From assembly GCA_018524725.1 (NCBI GenBank), contig JAEUWP010000455.1, positions 1 through 64,000 on the forward strand: a DNA stretch of 64,000 nt, written 5' to 3'. Positions 1 through 12,516 of this stretch are shown here, in pieces (the first letter of the stretch is position 1; every line of letters begins with the position of its first letter). Below the pieces are notes generated by a model. That model was not told where the DNA came from. It saw only the letters and a list, made by a program, of their open reading frames with translations, and did no database searches. The stretch is from Podaxis mareebaensis (lineage: Eukaryota; Basidiomycota; Agaricomycetes; Agaricales; Agaricaceae). Position numbers and translations under genes: made by a program.

Positions 1-668
1 GTGTCTACTAAGTCACAGTGTCACACGGTGTGTGGACGAGAATATACGCCGCGCTCGTTCCTTGCGAGGCGTGCCACAATCGGTTTGTCAGATGCGTGTG
101 AGGCATGGAGGTCAGGGTCGCCACGCTTCTACCAGATTGTTGAAGGTGGGAATACAATACTGCTTTACCCTGTTATCGCTATCTTTCAATGAATTTAAAA
201 CCTTTTAGGTAGGGTAGGGTGTATGCTAAGTTCATACAGTCCTCCGCGCCGAAAGCACCACGGGTATGAAGCCCTTATAGCCAGCTAGACTGCGTTTTAT
301 CTTACGCACGTTGCACTGATGTTCGTACCCCACCCTTGTGTGACATCTCTCTCCTGCCAAGCATCCAGTTCGCTCCAACTTTAAACTCCACCTAAATCTA
401 GCTGTATTTCACAGAGTGCCCCCACCGTTTTCCGTCCGTTTTAGCAGTCACTGAGCACCCTCAGGCGAGGATGCACCTCGACGCTCTCCGTTAACGTTTT
501 AACCATGATATTCAACACGGTCAGGAACGACAATCTCCGGGAAGTGTCTTGTGGCGGTGTAGTTCACCGATCGGCGCTATTACGTCATTTCTGTATCTGT
601 CTTGAGCCCTTTAACCTGGAAGTGTCACAAAATTCCTGGATGCGCAAGCTCTTCTCTCAACCTCCACA
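1..668. other. Upstream region of the branching enzyme gene
   Basis: I see no gene here. Open frames on both strands are short and show no family resemblance. The last 200 bases or so probably contain the promoter and 5' leader of the branching enzyme gene that starts at 669. The far left may be the edge of another transcription unit that lies outside the window. Confidence 0.5.
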
Positions 669-3075
669 ATGCCAACCGCCCCCCTCGATCCCGCCGTTGT
701 CCTCAAAATCGATGGCTACCTTAGACCTCATATTCCAGCTATCATTCAGCGTCACAACAGTTACAGGAGATGGAAAGATACCTTCGAACTGCACGAAGGG
801 GGCTATGACAAGTTTACGCGCGGGTACGAGAGGTTTGGGTTCAATGTTGGCCCAAAGAACGAGGTGACATACAGGGAGTGGGCACCTAACGCAAAAGAAG
901 CGTATCTTATCGGAGAGTTCAGTCAGTAGTCGCCTTTGTTATCGTCGACTGTCATACTGAATGGAGCAGACGAGTGGAACAGAAAATCGCACCCAATGAA
1001 GGTGGACGACTTCGGTGTCTGGGAAATTACAGTCCCTCCGTTGCCCTCTGGTCGTTGTGCTATCCCTCACGATAGCAAGATCAAGGTACGTGATCGTTCG
1101 AGCTTCTGGAATTCTATATTGAACGTGATAAAAGATATCGATGATTCTCCCGAGCGGCGAGCGCATCGAACGACTTCCTGCGTGGATAAGGCGCGTCACC
1201 CAGGATCTTGAGGTCTCTCCGGTATACGAGGCGCGTTTCTGGAATCCGCCCAAGTCGGAGCAGTATACGTTCAAGAACCCCCGCCCACCCAAGGCGGATA
1301 ACGTGAGGATCTACGAGGCGCACGTCGGTATTTCCACTGAAGAACCTCGGGTGGGCACCTACAAGGAGTTCACTAAGAATATCCTCCCAAGGATCAAAGA
1401 TCTCGGGTATAACACGATCCAGCTCATGGCCATCATGGAACATGCCTATTATGCTTGTGAGGCTTTAATTTATGTGTCTTTGGCAAACGTGCGCTGATAT
1501 TATACGTTTTCAGCGTTTGGTTACCAAGTAACCAACTTCTTTGCTCCCAGTTCGCGCTACGGAACGCCCGAGGAGTTGAAGGAGCTCATCGATACTGCCC
1601 ACGGCTTGGGATTGACCGTTCTCTTGGATATTGTGCACTCCCATGCCTGCAAGAACGTGCTTGACGGTCTCAATGAGTTTGATGGCACTGATCACCTTTA
1701 CTTCCACGAAGGTGGAAAGGGCCGCCATGACCTCTGGGACAGTCGGTTATTCAACTATGGCTCACATGAGGTTCTCAGATTCCTGCTCAGCAACTTACGG
1801 TACTGGATCGAAGTGTACAAGTTTGACGGATTCCGATTCGATGGTGTTACGAGCATGATGTACAAGCACCATGGTATTGGCACCGGTTTCTCTGGTGGCT
1901 ACCATGAATACTTCGGCGATGGTTCTGACGAGGAGGGTATTGTCTATCTCATGCTCGTGAGTTCTTCCTTCCGAGTAACCGCCTCCACATCTGACCGTCC
2001 TGCAGGCCAACGACGCAATGCGCACTCTATATCCCAACACGATCACCATTGCCGAGGATGTATCCGGTATGCCCCTCCTGTGCATGCCCGTCAACAAGGG
2101 CGGTGTGGGCTTTGACTACCGACTGTCCATGGCCATTCCCGATACATGGATCAAACTCCTGAAGCACAAGTCCGACGACGAGTGGGACATGGGCAACATC
2201 GTCTTCACACTGACCAACAGGCGTCACGGAGAGAAGAGCATTGCTTACTGCGAGAGTCATGATCAGGCTTTGGTTGGAGACAAGACCATCGCGTTCTGGC
2301 TGATGGATAAGGAGATGTGTAAGTCGTTTTCCTCTGATTCTTGATGTTGAGGTTGATCGTGCGCTCAGATACCCATATGTCGGACTTGACGCCGATGACG
2401 CCGATTATTGCTCGTGGCTTGGCCTTGCACAAGATGATCAGGCTCATCACACATGCTCTTGGTGGAGAGGGTTACCTCAACTTCGAGGGTAATGAGTTTG
2501 GCCACCCCGAGGTTCGTCTCTTTGGCTTAATCTCGTTTCTCTTCTCACTGATTTATCTGCAGTGGCTCGACTTCCCAAGAGAGGGTAACGGCAATTCGTT
2601 CCACTATGCCCGGCGCCAGTGGAGTGTCGTAGATGATCACCTCTTGCGCTACAAATACCTCAACAACTTTGACCGCGCGATGAACCATGCCGCGGCTAAG
2701 CACGGGTGGCTCGAGTCTCCTCAGGCATATGTCTCCCTCAAACACGAAGGCGACAAGATGATCGTATTTGAGCGTGCTGGGCTCCTTTTCATCTTCAACT
2801 TCCACCCAACTAACAGTTATACGGATTATCGTGTCGGTGTTGAGGAGGCTGGGGGGTATAAGGTCGTGTTGAACAGTGATGAGCCTCAATTTGGAGGGTT
2901 TGATAATGTCAAGAGTGATTCGGTTTATTCCACGACGCCCATGACGTGGAATAACCGGAAGAACTTCTTGCAGGTAAGTGTGAGCTTATGTCGTATAGTA
3001 TCTTCTTGTACTGACGTTATTTGTCACTAGGTTTACATCCCGTCCAGGTCCTGCCTTGTCCTTGGTAGGGACTAA
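669..3075 (+). CDS. GLC3: 1,4-alpha-glucan (glycogen) branching enzyme
   Basis: Transfers alpha-1,4 glucan segments to alpha-1,6 branch points during cytosolic glycogen synthesis. Eight exons join in frame: 669-921, 970-1085, 1135-1456, 1514-1956, 2006-2318, 2369-2511, 2563-2973 and 3031-3075, giving 681 residues, close to the yeast and human enzymes (about 700). An N-terminal CBM48-type domain (residues about 60-170, including [13 protein letters not shown]) precedes the GH13 barrel. Visible GH13 motifs are [17 protein letters not shown] with the nucleophile Asp near residue 338, [10 protein letters not shown] with the acid Glu near 395, and CESHDQAL near 460. The all-beta C-terminal domain ends in [10 protein letters not shown]. 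The start at 669 ([11 protein letters not shown]) gives the expected N-terminus. The gene converges with LEU2, leaving about 260 bases between the stops. The frame and family match leave little doubt. The symbol is the yeast name. Confidence 0.97.
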
Positions 3076-3339
3076 AGTGCTGCATTTTTCTGCTGCAACA
3101 TGCACACCTTTTTTTGAATTATGTTTTTGGTAGACGTTGATAGACATTTCGCTTTCTTGTGGGCTGTTCTGTGTTCAACCTAATCTCGCTCTATGCCTAT
3201 ATCTGTACTTTTTGCTAGACACTCTCTGAAATTTGAATGCTTAGTGTCATGTTTTTTACAACTACATTGCAATGTTATCTATGTGTGTTCTAAACTACTA
3301 TCAGGCCCAGTGTCATATGTACGCTTCGAGCTCCCAAGT

Positions 3340-4740
<1,401 letters not shown>

Positions 4741-5400
4741 AATGGTGATATGCTGGAGCGGGGAGCGAGAATGCCGCGAAAGAGGGGGGTTTGGACATTC
4801 GGCATGTTAATAAGTGGTTTATCGATGTTCGGTGCGTTCGGCCCTAAACACCCTAATGACATCGACAGAAGTCGGCCGATACGCATTTGGTAAAGCGGGG
4901 TTGGGAAAACACCGCTAGTTGTATTCTGGATATGATCCTCAGCTGCGTTTGCTGCCTTATTTTTAGTTGTATATCTAGAATGGCGGTGATATATGATTGT
5001 AGGAATACACCAGCAAGGTCGTTGAAGTCGATTGTATCATCCACACCTGATTGTTTCCCTCTCGAACTGTCTTAATGACTAGACTTTTTTTACACGGACC
5101 GTACTGCACTCCATTGGGCGCACTCTTCATACACGTGTGCTTCGCAAGGAGCAAGGCGCAGTAAAGGCTGACTTATGCGGAAGTTATAGGAAGAAATCTT
5201 TCCAGACAAAAATGGGCAATTTCTGCTTGATCCTCTGCGGGCGTCTGAAGTCTTTTAAGCACCGAAGAGGGTATCACGTGTCCATAAAATCAATTTCATC
5301 AATTAATTTCTTCCCAGTTGATCTCAACTCATCCAAGCCAGAATCTAGTGGTTGATACCACACTCTTATTAACTCTTACTCACCTGCTTGGATAGAAAAA
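4741..5400. promoter_or_regulatory. Divergent LEU2/NOB1 upstream region
   Basis: This 660-base spacer separates two divergently transcribed genes and must contain both promoters. A CACGTG box lies at 5275-5280, about 120 bases before the NOB1 start. CACGTG is the binding core of fungal bHLH factors of the Cbf1/Pho4 type. No gene or RNA is recognisable in the spacer. Assignment of the box to either gene is inference. Confidence 0.45.
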
Positions 5401-7077
5401 ATGGCAGACGCACAAAAACCGAAATGCAAGAACCTCGTGTTGGACGCTGGCCCTCTACTCTCGTTATCTCCCCTCCGTGGTCTCGCAGAAACGTATTACA
5501 CCACACCACAAGTACTCGCAGAGTTGAAGGATAGTCGTGCGAGAGAGCATTTTGAAAAGTTGGGGTTGTTGTCGGGTGTCAAGGTTGCTGTGAAGAGTCC
5601 GGATCCCGTCAGCTTATCTGCTGGTGCGTGGCGTTCGCGTTCTTGTTATCTCGGTTTTGATATTGAATCTTTTTTGGTGATGGGGGTCTAGTGATACAGT
5701 GGGCGAAGAAGACGGGTGATTATTCTGTCCTGTCCCATGCAGATATGTGTGTGATCGCGTTGACTCATATGTTGGATGAGGAATATAAGAAGGAACGGAA
5801 GGAACAGGAAAAAGGGAATGGAGAAAAGGCAAGTAGTTTATGTTTGTGTCGACACGTACAAGATATTAACTGAATCTGGCTCAGTAGAAAGAACAATCTG
5901 TGATTGAAAGTGGGGCTACCGAAGCTCGGTCTATCGAGTCTGGCACGGAAGATCTCGCACAACACGTTGAAAACTTGACCATTGAATCGACGGTGGAGGT
6001 GACACCTACTGATGAATCATCGGTCGCTGGTGGTACAGAGTCTGCACTGGAATGCGCCCATGATCAAGAAAACGTAGATGCAGAAGAACCACTTGAACCC
6101 CTCCAAGTGGAATTACATCAAATAAAAGACGAGGACTCTTCCTCATCGCCCACCCCTCCTCCCCAACCCCAACTCTCAACCGCATCGGCATCCGAACCCT
6201 CACCCGGTAGCTCTGACCCTCCTTCCCCACAACAACTCTATGATGATCCCTCCGACTCAGACGATGGAGAAGGCGAGTGGATCACACCCCAAAACGTCGG
6301 TTTACACAAATCCCGTGCACTGGACCTTCTTCCAGACGATGATCCAAATCCCAAGGGAAAAGGCAAAGCAAAGGAGGAGCTTATCGGTGCAGGGTGTATG
6401 ACTGCGGATTTTGCGATGCAGAACGTGTTGTTACAGATGGGGTTGAACCTTGTGAGCGTGGATGGGAAGAGGATTCAGAAGGTGAAGAATTATGTGTTGA
6501 GGTGCCATGCGTGTTTCAAGTGAGTTGTTCATTCTGTTTTGCTGTGCATTGGAGTTGCTGAAGTGGCTGGGTTTTTAGGATTTGTAAAGATCATTCGAAA
6601 AAGTTTTGTCCGTCGTGTGGCAATCCATCGCTTCTGCGAGCCACTGTGACGGTCTCGGCGCCGAATGCAGCGAAGGATGCGCCTGTGATGCAGGTGCATT
6701 TGAAGCCTAACTTTCAGTATCGCCTTCGAGGAACAAAGTACTCAATTCCAGCGCCCAAACCTGGATCTGCGAAGACAGGACCCGGTGAGGGGCTGATCTT
6801 GCGTGAAGACCAGGCGGAGTGGATGCGGGCGAAGAAACGCGCGGATGGGAAGCGTGAGCGAGAGGAGGCCAGGATGCTCAAAGGGATGCTTAACAAGGGC
6901 GTTGAGGGTGACATCGGTGCTGGTGTCAGTAGCTGGATGGATCCGGATTGGGTACCCGAGATTATTAGCGTTGGGTCTGGCGGGAAGGGCAGGACGATAA
7001 GAAACTCGAGGATGGATGGAGATATGCCTGTCATTGGGTTTGGAAGGAAGAATCCTAACGAGAGGAGGCGTAAGTAG
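5401..7077 (+). CDS. NOB1: 20S pre-rRNA D-site endonuclease NOB1
   Basis: NOB1 makes the last cut that turns 20S pre-rRNA into mature 18S rRNA on cytoplasmic pre-40S particles. Exons 5401-5623, 5692-5828, 5888-6519 and 6579-7077 give 496 residues (yeast has 459). The PIN nuclease domain occupies about residues 10-115, with acidic residues in NLVLDAGPLL and LSHADMCVIALTH and the family marker KKTGDYSVLS. A long acidic, Ser/Pro-rich disordered linker follows (about 120-290). The zinc ribbon is formed by CHACFK-IC and FCPSCG, interrupted by an intron. The tail has RLRGTKYSIPAPK and the basic stretch typical of the family. The second intron uses a GC donor (see 5829-5887). Identity rests on both the PIN and zinc-ribbon motifs. 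Confidence 0.95.
5829..5887 (+). other. GC-AG intron in NOB1
   Basis: The donor reads AAG followed by GCAAGT, the classic consensus of GC-AG introns, and the acceptor is CAGTAG. It is 59 nt long. Reading through gives an in-frame TGA, and no GT donor nearby keeps the frame, so splicing at the GC site is the simplest model. Confidence 0.8.
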
Positions 7078-7157
7078 TGGGAGAGTGATGTGATATGATA
7101 TCCCTGTTTTCCGTGCTATCGATCTGTTGTATTGTACAGTGTGGGCGTTTGAGAGAT

Positions 7158-7876
7158 CTATGAACCCAAGCTCCTGTTCATGAACCGTCTCTTCTGGAAG
7201 GACATCCACCATTTGCTGGGCTTGCCTGTTCCATCTGCATACAACTTTTCCACCAAACGGGCAGCGAGTTCTTGTCGTGCCTGCGTCAGATACCCTCGCA
7301 AGTACTCTACGACCAACCACGACGATATAATTAGCTGACAATGGACAACGTCAGATAACGATGGCGATCGCGTACCAGCATCAGCGCGGCTCGCAGGAGC
7401 GGCGTAGTGCGCATTGAGCGGGAAGGTCGCATCACCAGGGATAGGGAAATTATCCACGGAAAGCGTGTTGAGCATCTTGCCAGCCTCGATCTGGGAAGGA
7501 GGTGTGCGTTGGCTGCCTAGCTTGGCGAGACAGTCGGAGACATAGAGGATGAGGATGATGAGGGTGCGGTCAGCAGGACCTTTGATCTCGAAGTTGCGGA
7601 AGAGGGAGTTGGCGCGGAAAAGGTCGAGAGTTTCATCTATGATATCATATTGCGATGGGTCACCTAGGTGGTTGGGGTGAGAGATGAGTATGATATGAGG
7701 TGGGTGGAAGGGGGGGTACCGATGGGTGCTGGACCGCGGATACGCGTTCTAAAGGGCAGGATTGCGAGGTTTCCGACCTGGTGCACGTCGGGGGCCTCGT
7801 TGAAGGTGGAGTGGTATGCCTATTCTCTCCTCTCAGCGGTCTACGTTTATATCTAGAGCTTATTACTTACAGGCAT
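7158..7876 (-). CDS. ARPC3: Arp2/3 complex subunit 3 (p21-Arc)
   Basis: A structural subunit of the seven-protein Arp2/3 complex, which nucleates branched actin filaments at endocytic patches. Minus-strand exons 7876-7871, 7819-7720, 7663-7376 and 7306-7158 yield 180 residues, against 178 in human. The first coding exon is only six bases (Met-Pro); the next exon opens AYHSTFNEAPDVHQVGN, as expected for the family. Other markers are LAILPFRTRIRGPAP, the YDIIDETLDLFRANSLFRNF segment and the C-terminal WWMSFQKRRFMNRSL. The protein is all-helical with no separate motifs. It lies tail to tail with NOB1, 80 bases apart, and head to head with YVC1, 159 bases apart. The gene model is complete and in frame. 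Confidence 0.95.
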
Positions 7877-8035
7877 GGCGGAGTGGTGGAGGCAATATCG
7901 CAAGAGTCTTTGTACATGTTTGGCGGTTAGATATAGTTAGATCGTTATATTTCATGCCAGTGACGTCTTCTCGCCCCCCGTCGGACCACACCCCACCTTC
8001 GTCCCTGTTCCTTATCCTCCTTGACACTTACCACC

Positions 8036-11000
8036 ATGTCTGGGATCTTGGGGTTCACCAATGGCCATGATGAAGAGCGCGACGGCCTCCTTCCAACGAC
8101 AGGCTACCCCTCGCCGGATACCGTCTCTAGTGAGTTGACCACATATTCCCTGGTAGAAAGTCCGGAGCTTACAGCCGGTTTTTTTATTCTTGTTCTTGTT
8201 CACAGAACTGGTCAAACGACTCCGTGCATTGACCCTTACACTATTACCTGTTGAAGTCGATCCGGAGAGTATTAACGAACCTACCAGTCGGATTATAACT
8301 CCCCAGGTTATCTCTGCGTACCGGGCTGCTGCTGGCGACTTTGACGCGGCTGTGAGTTGCATGCGGGGTGTCAAACACGACACCCTCTTCTTCCATTCTT
8401 GCTGTTCGGGTCGGCTCAAACTAAACCTCTACGATCAATCTGGTGACAGCTACCATATTGTTTGTTACGTGCCCGGGCCGAGTTTATGTGGGATGCCAAT
8501 CACAACCCGGCGGATTATGGAGAAAATTATGGGAGGGGTATGCCATGCTCTCTTTTGCTGTGAGCTATGTTGCGGAGGCTAATGGTTGGTTGATAGCGGT
8601 CGCATGCGAGGTCCTAGCGAGGAGAATTGTGCATATGTTCCCCAAGGATAAGTTGATGGACATCATGTCCACTCGGTATCGGCATCTGCAGGTCGATGGG
8701 GATGTTAGTGAGACCTCCAGTGCACTCGAGATGGCGATTGATCAACACTGGTATGTGCACTGGGTCCCCTTTTAAAGAATCATGAATGACAGAAGTGGTT
8801 TAGCACCATCTTTTTGTCTTCGAGCGAGGCGCAGGAAGGTATAGTGATGTTCTTCCCTGTCTTGTGTCCGATTGTGATACTGTTTCTCTAGTGGTCAATG
8901 CTCTGTGGTCGGGAGAGGTGATCCAGGTCAACAACAAGCATCATGATATCGATTGTATGCATCCATAACCCTTCTCCACTGCAGGACTGCTGAAACTAGA
9001 TGCGAACAGATATTCCTTATGCACAGACGCGTGAACACACATTCCTTAGTCGCATAGATGCTTCGCGGTTGTCTGTACCAAGGTATGTCCTATTCACGTC
9101 TAATCCCTGCAATTTCAACGTTCAACTGCCTGTAGGTACCAGAACATTTTCCGCATCATCATCTGGCTTTTCTTCCTTGTGGTGTACTCTCAAGCTGGTC
9201 AGTTATCCTCACTTTGATTTGAACATAGAGAGTGAGGTCGGCTCCCACAGTGCGCGAGCCCTTGGACAAGATTGATGTAGCACACCGCTCTTTTGACGCC
9301 TGGGAAGTCGTGCTATATATTATGGCCCTGTCGTTTACCTTGGAAGGTGTGTCCTGCTTGCTCTCTCAGAACACCCGGCTTGACACGTATTTTGCTAGAC
9401 TTGCTAAAGGTACTCATCTCTCTTCTTCACCCGTTTCTATGAGCGCTAATAGTGTTGTAGCTTTTCAAACTCCTGCGATTCGTCACTTGGTGGCGAGCGT
9501 TTACGTTTTGGAATATTGTTGCTCTCATCACGGACACACTTCTCTTGATTGCGTTCATCTTCCGTGTTTTGGGAATGCAGGCGACGGACGAGCATGGCGT
9601 GTACTGGAGGCTGCGTAGTTTCCAGATTTTGAGTTGTGTTGCTCCTTTCATCTGGATGAGTGGGTTCATTCTGCGTTAACATGGTTCAAGTGGAACTGAT
9701 TTCTTTGGGGGGTCAGAACTTGTTACGGTCTTCGACGGCTACAAGTAAGCGACCCCTTTATACTTTGTGCTTGGGAGACTGATATATCGTTGCTTAGGTA
9801 TATCGGTACTCTGCAGATTTGCGTGGCTCGGATGTTGAAGGAATCTGGAATCTTCTTTGCGGTTAGTTTGGTCACGCTAGTCTATCGTTGTTCTCACACC
9901 TTTATCAGCTTCTCTCCGTCCTCGCTATTGGGTTTGCACAAGGACTGTTTGCTTTGGATGCTGCAGACGGGACCGTTGAGTCGCCTATTAGTGTGAGTAA
10001 ACATTAATTTCTGCAGCCACTCCTCTAATAGGGTTGTGATTAGGTCGTCCATGTCCTTGTTCAAGCGCTCTTGCAGTGAGTGGTACGGGTACTCCGCAAA
10101 GGAATATAGGTAGCTGATGTCAATTTAGATCTCCTGATTATGGAAAATTCGGCGCGAGTCCCGTTGGGCTTCTTCTCTATTACCTGTAAGCTTTCTTCAC
10201 TATCAGGCGCTACGGAAAAGCCTGATGATTGCTTAACAATAGCTGGAACGCTGTGACAGCTGTCATACTCCTCAACGTGCTCATCTCATTGTTCTCATCT
10301 GCGTACTCTGATGTAACCAGTCGTCCCATTATTCCATGTTTCTGGAACTGATGAGCAACTGCTCAGGTCGTTGATAATGCTGAGGCACAATACCTTGCGT
10401 TCTTCGCTGGCAAGACTGTGGGCATGATTCGCGCACCTGATTCGTATGTTTATCCTGCCCCGTTCAACTTGATCGAGCTGGTATTTGTTGCGCCCTTCGA
10501 GTGAGTCATGAATGGTTCATTATGGGCGCCACTGAGCACTGACGTGCCCGTTTAGGCTCTTCCCGTATTTCCATCTGAGCGATAAGAACTATGCAAAGGT
10601 GCATCCACTCCCAGGTTTCATGGATTATTCACTCACATCCTCATCCCTGTCCGTAGCTCAACCGCTACATCATGTCCTTCATCTTCTTCATCCCACTCAC
10701 CATCATCGCGCTGTACGAGTCTACATTTGACACGCGCAAAAATGGCTGGGTGGAGAATTGGTTCAGGGGGGATGATGAGGGTGCGGAAGACACACCAGAG
10801 AACAGGAATCCAGCCGTGGATGATGCAAATTGCAGGGGGATGGAGATTAGTAAGGTGCCGTTTGAGGAATTGATTAAGGTGTTCCCGAATACTACTCAGG
10901 TGCGTCTTTCCCCCTCCTTGGCCTTGTCGGATGGACGTCGACTGACCTTGCTTTTTTCGTTGCGAATTAGTCAAGTGAGGCAACCATTTTAAAGGAGATT

Positions 11001-11051
11001 GATGAGTTGAAGAAAAAGTTGGATCTGCTTCTGGAGAAACTGAACAACTAG
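8036..11051 (+). CDS. YVC1: Vacuolar TRP-type cation channel (Yvc1/TRPY1)
   Basis: A polymodal channel of the fungal vacuole membrane that releases Ca2+ to the cytosol under osmotic or mechanical stress. About a dozen or more short exons spell a product of roughly 630 residues (yeast 675). The cytosolic N-terminal helical domain begins MSGILGFTNGHDEE and includes RIITPQVISAYRAAAGDF and RARAEFMWDANHN. Membrane segments follow: IFRIIIWLFFLVVYS, WEVVLYIMALSFTLE, NIVALITDTLLIAFIF and FQILSCVAPFIWM. The pore region contains GLFALDAADGTVESP and VVHVLVQALL, then the S6 helix LLNVLISLFSSAYSDVVDNA. The C-terminus has an acidic stretch and a coiled coil (EIDELKKKLDLLLEKLNN). Early exons 8036-8129, 8206-8351, 8450-8537 and 8597 onward were checked base by base. 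The start was picked by family length and an ACC ATG context. Confidence 0.92.
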
Positions 11052-11271
11052 TCAAGGGATCGAATGGCAACACTACGGTTACACACCGGTATGGGACCTC
11101 CCGCTATCACTATATCAACGTACGATTTCATGAATCATTTTCACGACAACTATGACGATTTCACTGTTTCATTTGACTTTCTACTTGTACATACGTGTTA
11201 TTACTGCTCAGTGACAGCGGGAAAAAGAGCTCGCTTTGTCTTTTACGTTCCGTGATTTGTACTATTGTAGG

Positions 11272-12114
11272 TCAAACATCCGTTCGCGGAGGAAGAGCGA
11301 GTTTTGACAATATACTCATTGATTCGACAAAGTAGGGCCGGATTTCGTTTATCTCCATTGCGCTCAGGTTAGGCAACTATCAAGCCCTCTGATTATTAAG
11401 TTCGTATATAAAAGGAGGAACGTACGCTTAGTTCGCTGTGGTCGAGTTGTTTAAGACCCTCACGACTTTTGGCTTGCCGCGCTTCACGAAGATCTTTCAG
11501 GAGTGAACGAAGTTTATCAGGTTGTTCTAGATCGTCTGATGCACTGCATGAATCCGTCGAAATCCAATAGATAAAGCGAGGAGAGGAAAGAGAGCGTACG
11601 CGTCGAGTAGGACCTTAGATATCTCCATATACCGAAACGGGAGCTCGCTGAATGCAGGGTTGGTCGTTTCGAGTGCCAGACGTTCCTGGAGGTATTCTAT
11701 CGAAACGTGGTCGAGATTAGGGAGACGCAGGTGTGATAAGGATGGGAGGACGTACCGACTGTGAGCCAATTAGGCGCGACGATATGGCATTTCTTTTTCA
11801 TCTTGAGGTTTACCGCGATCCAAAGGGGGACCTTTGCCTTGTTCGGGGGACGAAGGGGACCATACGCGCCCTTATTCCACGAATAACACCCATAGAGCCG
11901 AGAGAGTTAGATTAGTTATCAAGCCAAGAGTGGGGATTTCTGCGCGTTGAAATTGATTTGGGGTTAAACCACGGGAGAGAGGGTGGGTATGTACCGAGAT
12001 GAAGACGGTTTTTTCCATGGATACGAGAGGGATGATTTCGACGAGTTGTTGGGTTGCTACAAGTTCGAGTTCGGGCGGTGTTATTGAGGTTCTGAGAGAG
12101 TTTGGGAGGGACAT
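11272..12114 (-). CDS. PSF2: GINS complex subunit PSF2
   Basis: GINS is part of the CMG replicative helicase; PSF2 pairs with PSF1, PSF3 and SLD5 in the nucleus. Minus-strand exons begin 12114-11995, 11870-11756 and 11696 onward, with two further exons ending at 11272, giving about 200 residues (human 185). Family segments are TPPELELVATQQLVEIIP at the N-terminus, GAYGPLRPP, KVPLWIAVNLKMKKKCHI, APNWLTVEYLQERLALE, PFRYMEISKVLLDAASDD and, near the end, LSAMEINEIRPYFVESM. Introns are short. The tail SILSKLALPPRTDV is not distinctive. It is head to head with the haspin gene, 402 bases apart, and that spacer has replication-type promoter elements. Its stop lies 220 bases from the YVC1 stop. Confidence 0.92.
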
Positions 12115-12516
12115 TGTAGGTTGGAGGGGTCAGACGCGTTGAATGGGAACGTTATCCAGATTAATTGGGTTTGGGCAGGGTGGATGATGGGTGATGACAT
12201 GCACGTGATACACGTGATCGACGCGTCTGCCGTGGGTGGGGTTGGTTTGGTTTGTGTGCAACTATATTGGAAGGATCTTGGGATAGACCTTGGTCGCTTG
12301 CAAGATTTGAAGGCGATTTCTTAAGCTTCAAGCGCTCGGTATGTACCTGTATTTATCTATTGAAGTGGTCAGATGCTGATTGAAAATGCCATCACAGAGA
12401 TACCTTGATCAGCTGCGAGACGATACTATAGATCAACCGCAACGCATCGTGGACACCACGGTTTTGCTTCAGCAATCTTCGTCTCCCCCCGGGCTAGGAT
12501 TGATATAACCGTTACA
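12115..12516. promoter_or_regulatory. PSF2/haspin bidirectional promoter with MCB and E-boxes
   Basis: The spacer holds two copies of ACGCGT, the MluI cell-cycle box bound by the MBF factor (Mbp1/Swi6 type), at 12134-12139 and 12221-12226. Between them lie two CACGTG boxes at 12202-12207 and 12211-12216, separated by only three bases. The whole cluster is within 93 bases and starts 20 bases from the PSF2 ATG. MBF control of GINS and other S-phase genes is established in yeasts. Its use here is inferred from position. Confidence 0.65.

Noticed and set aside
6742..7341. 199-codon minus-strand open frame
   Set aside because: Antisense to the last NOB1 exon and overlapping ARPC3 in a different frame; both real genes are clear.
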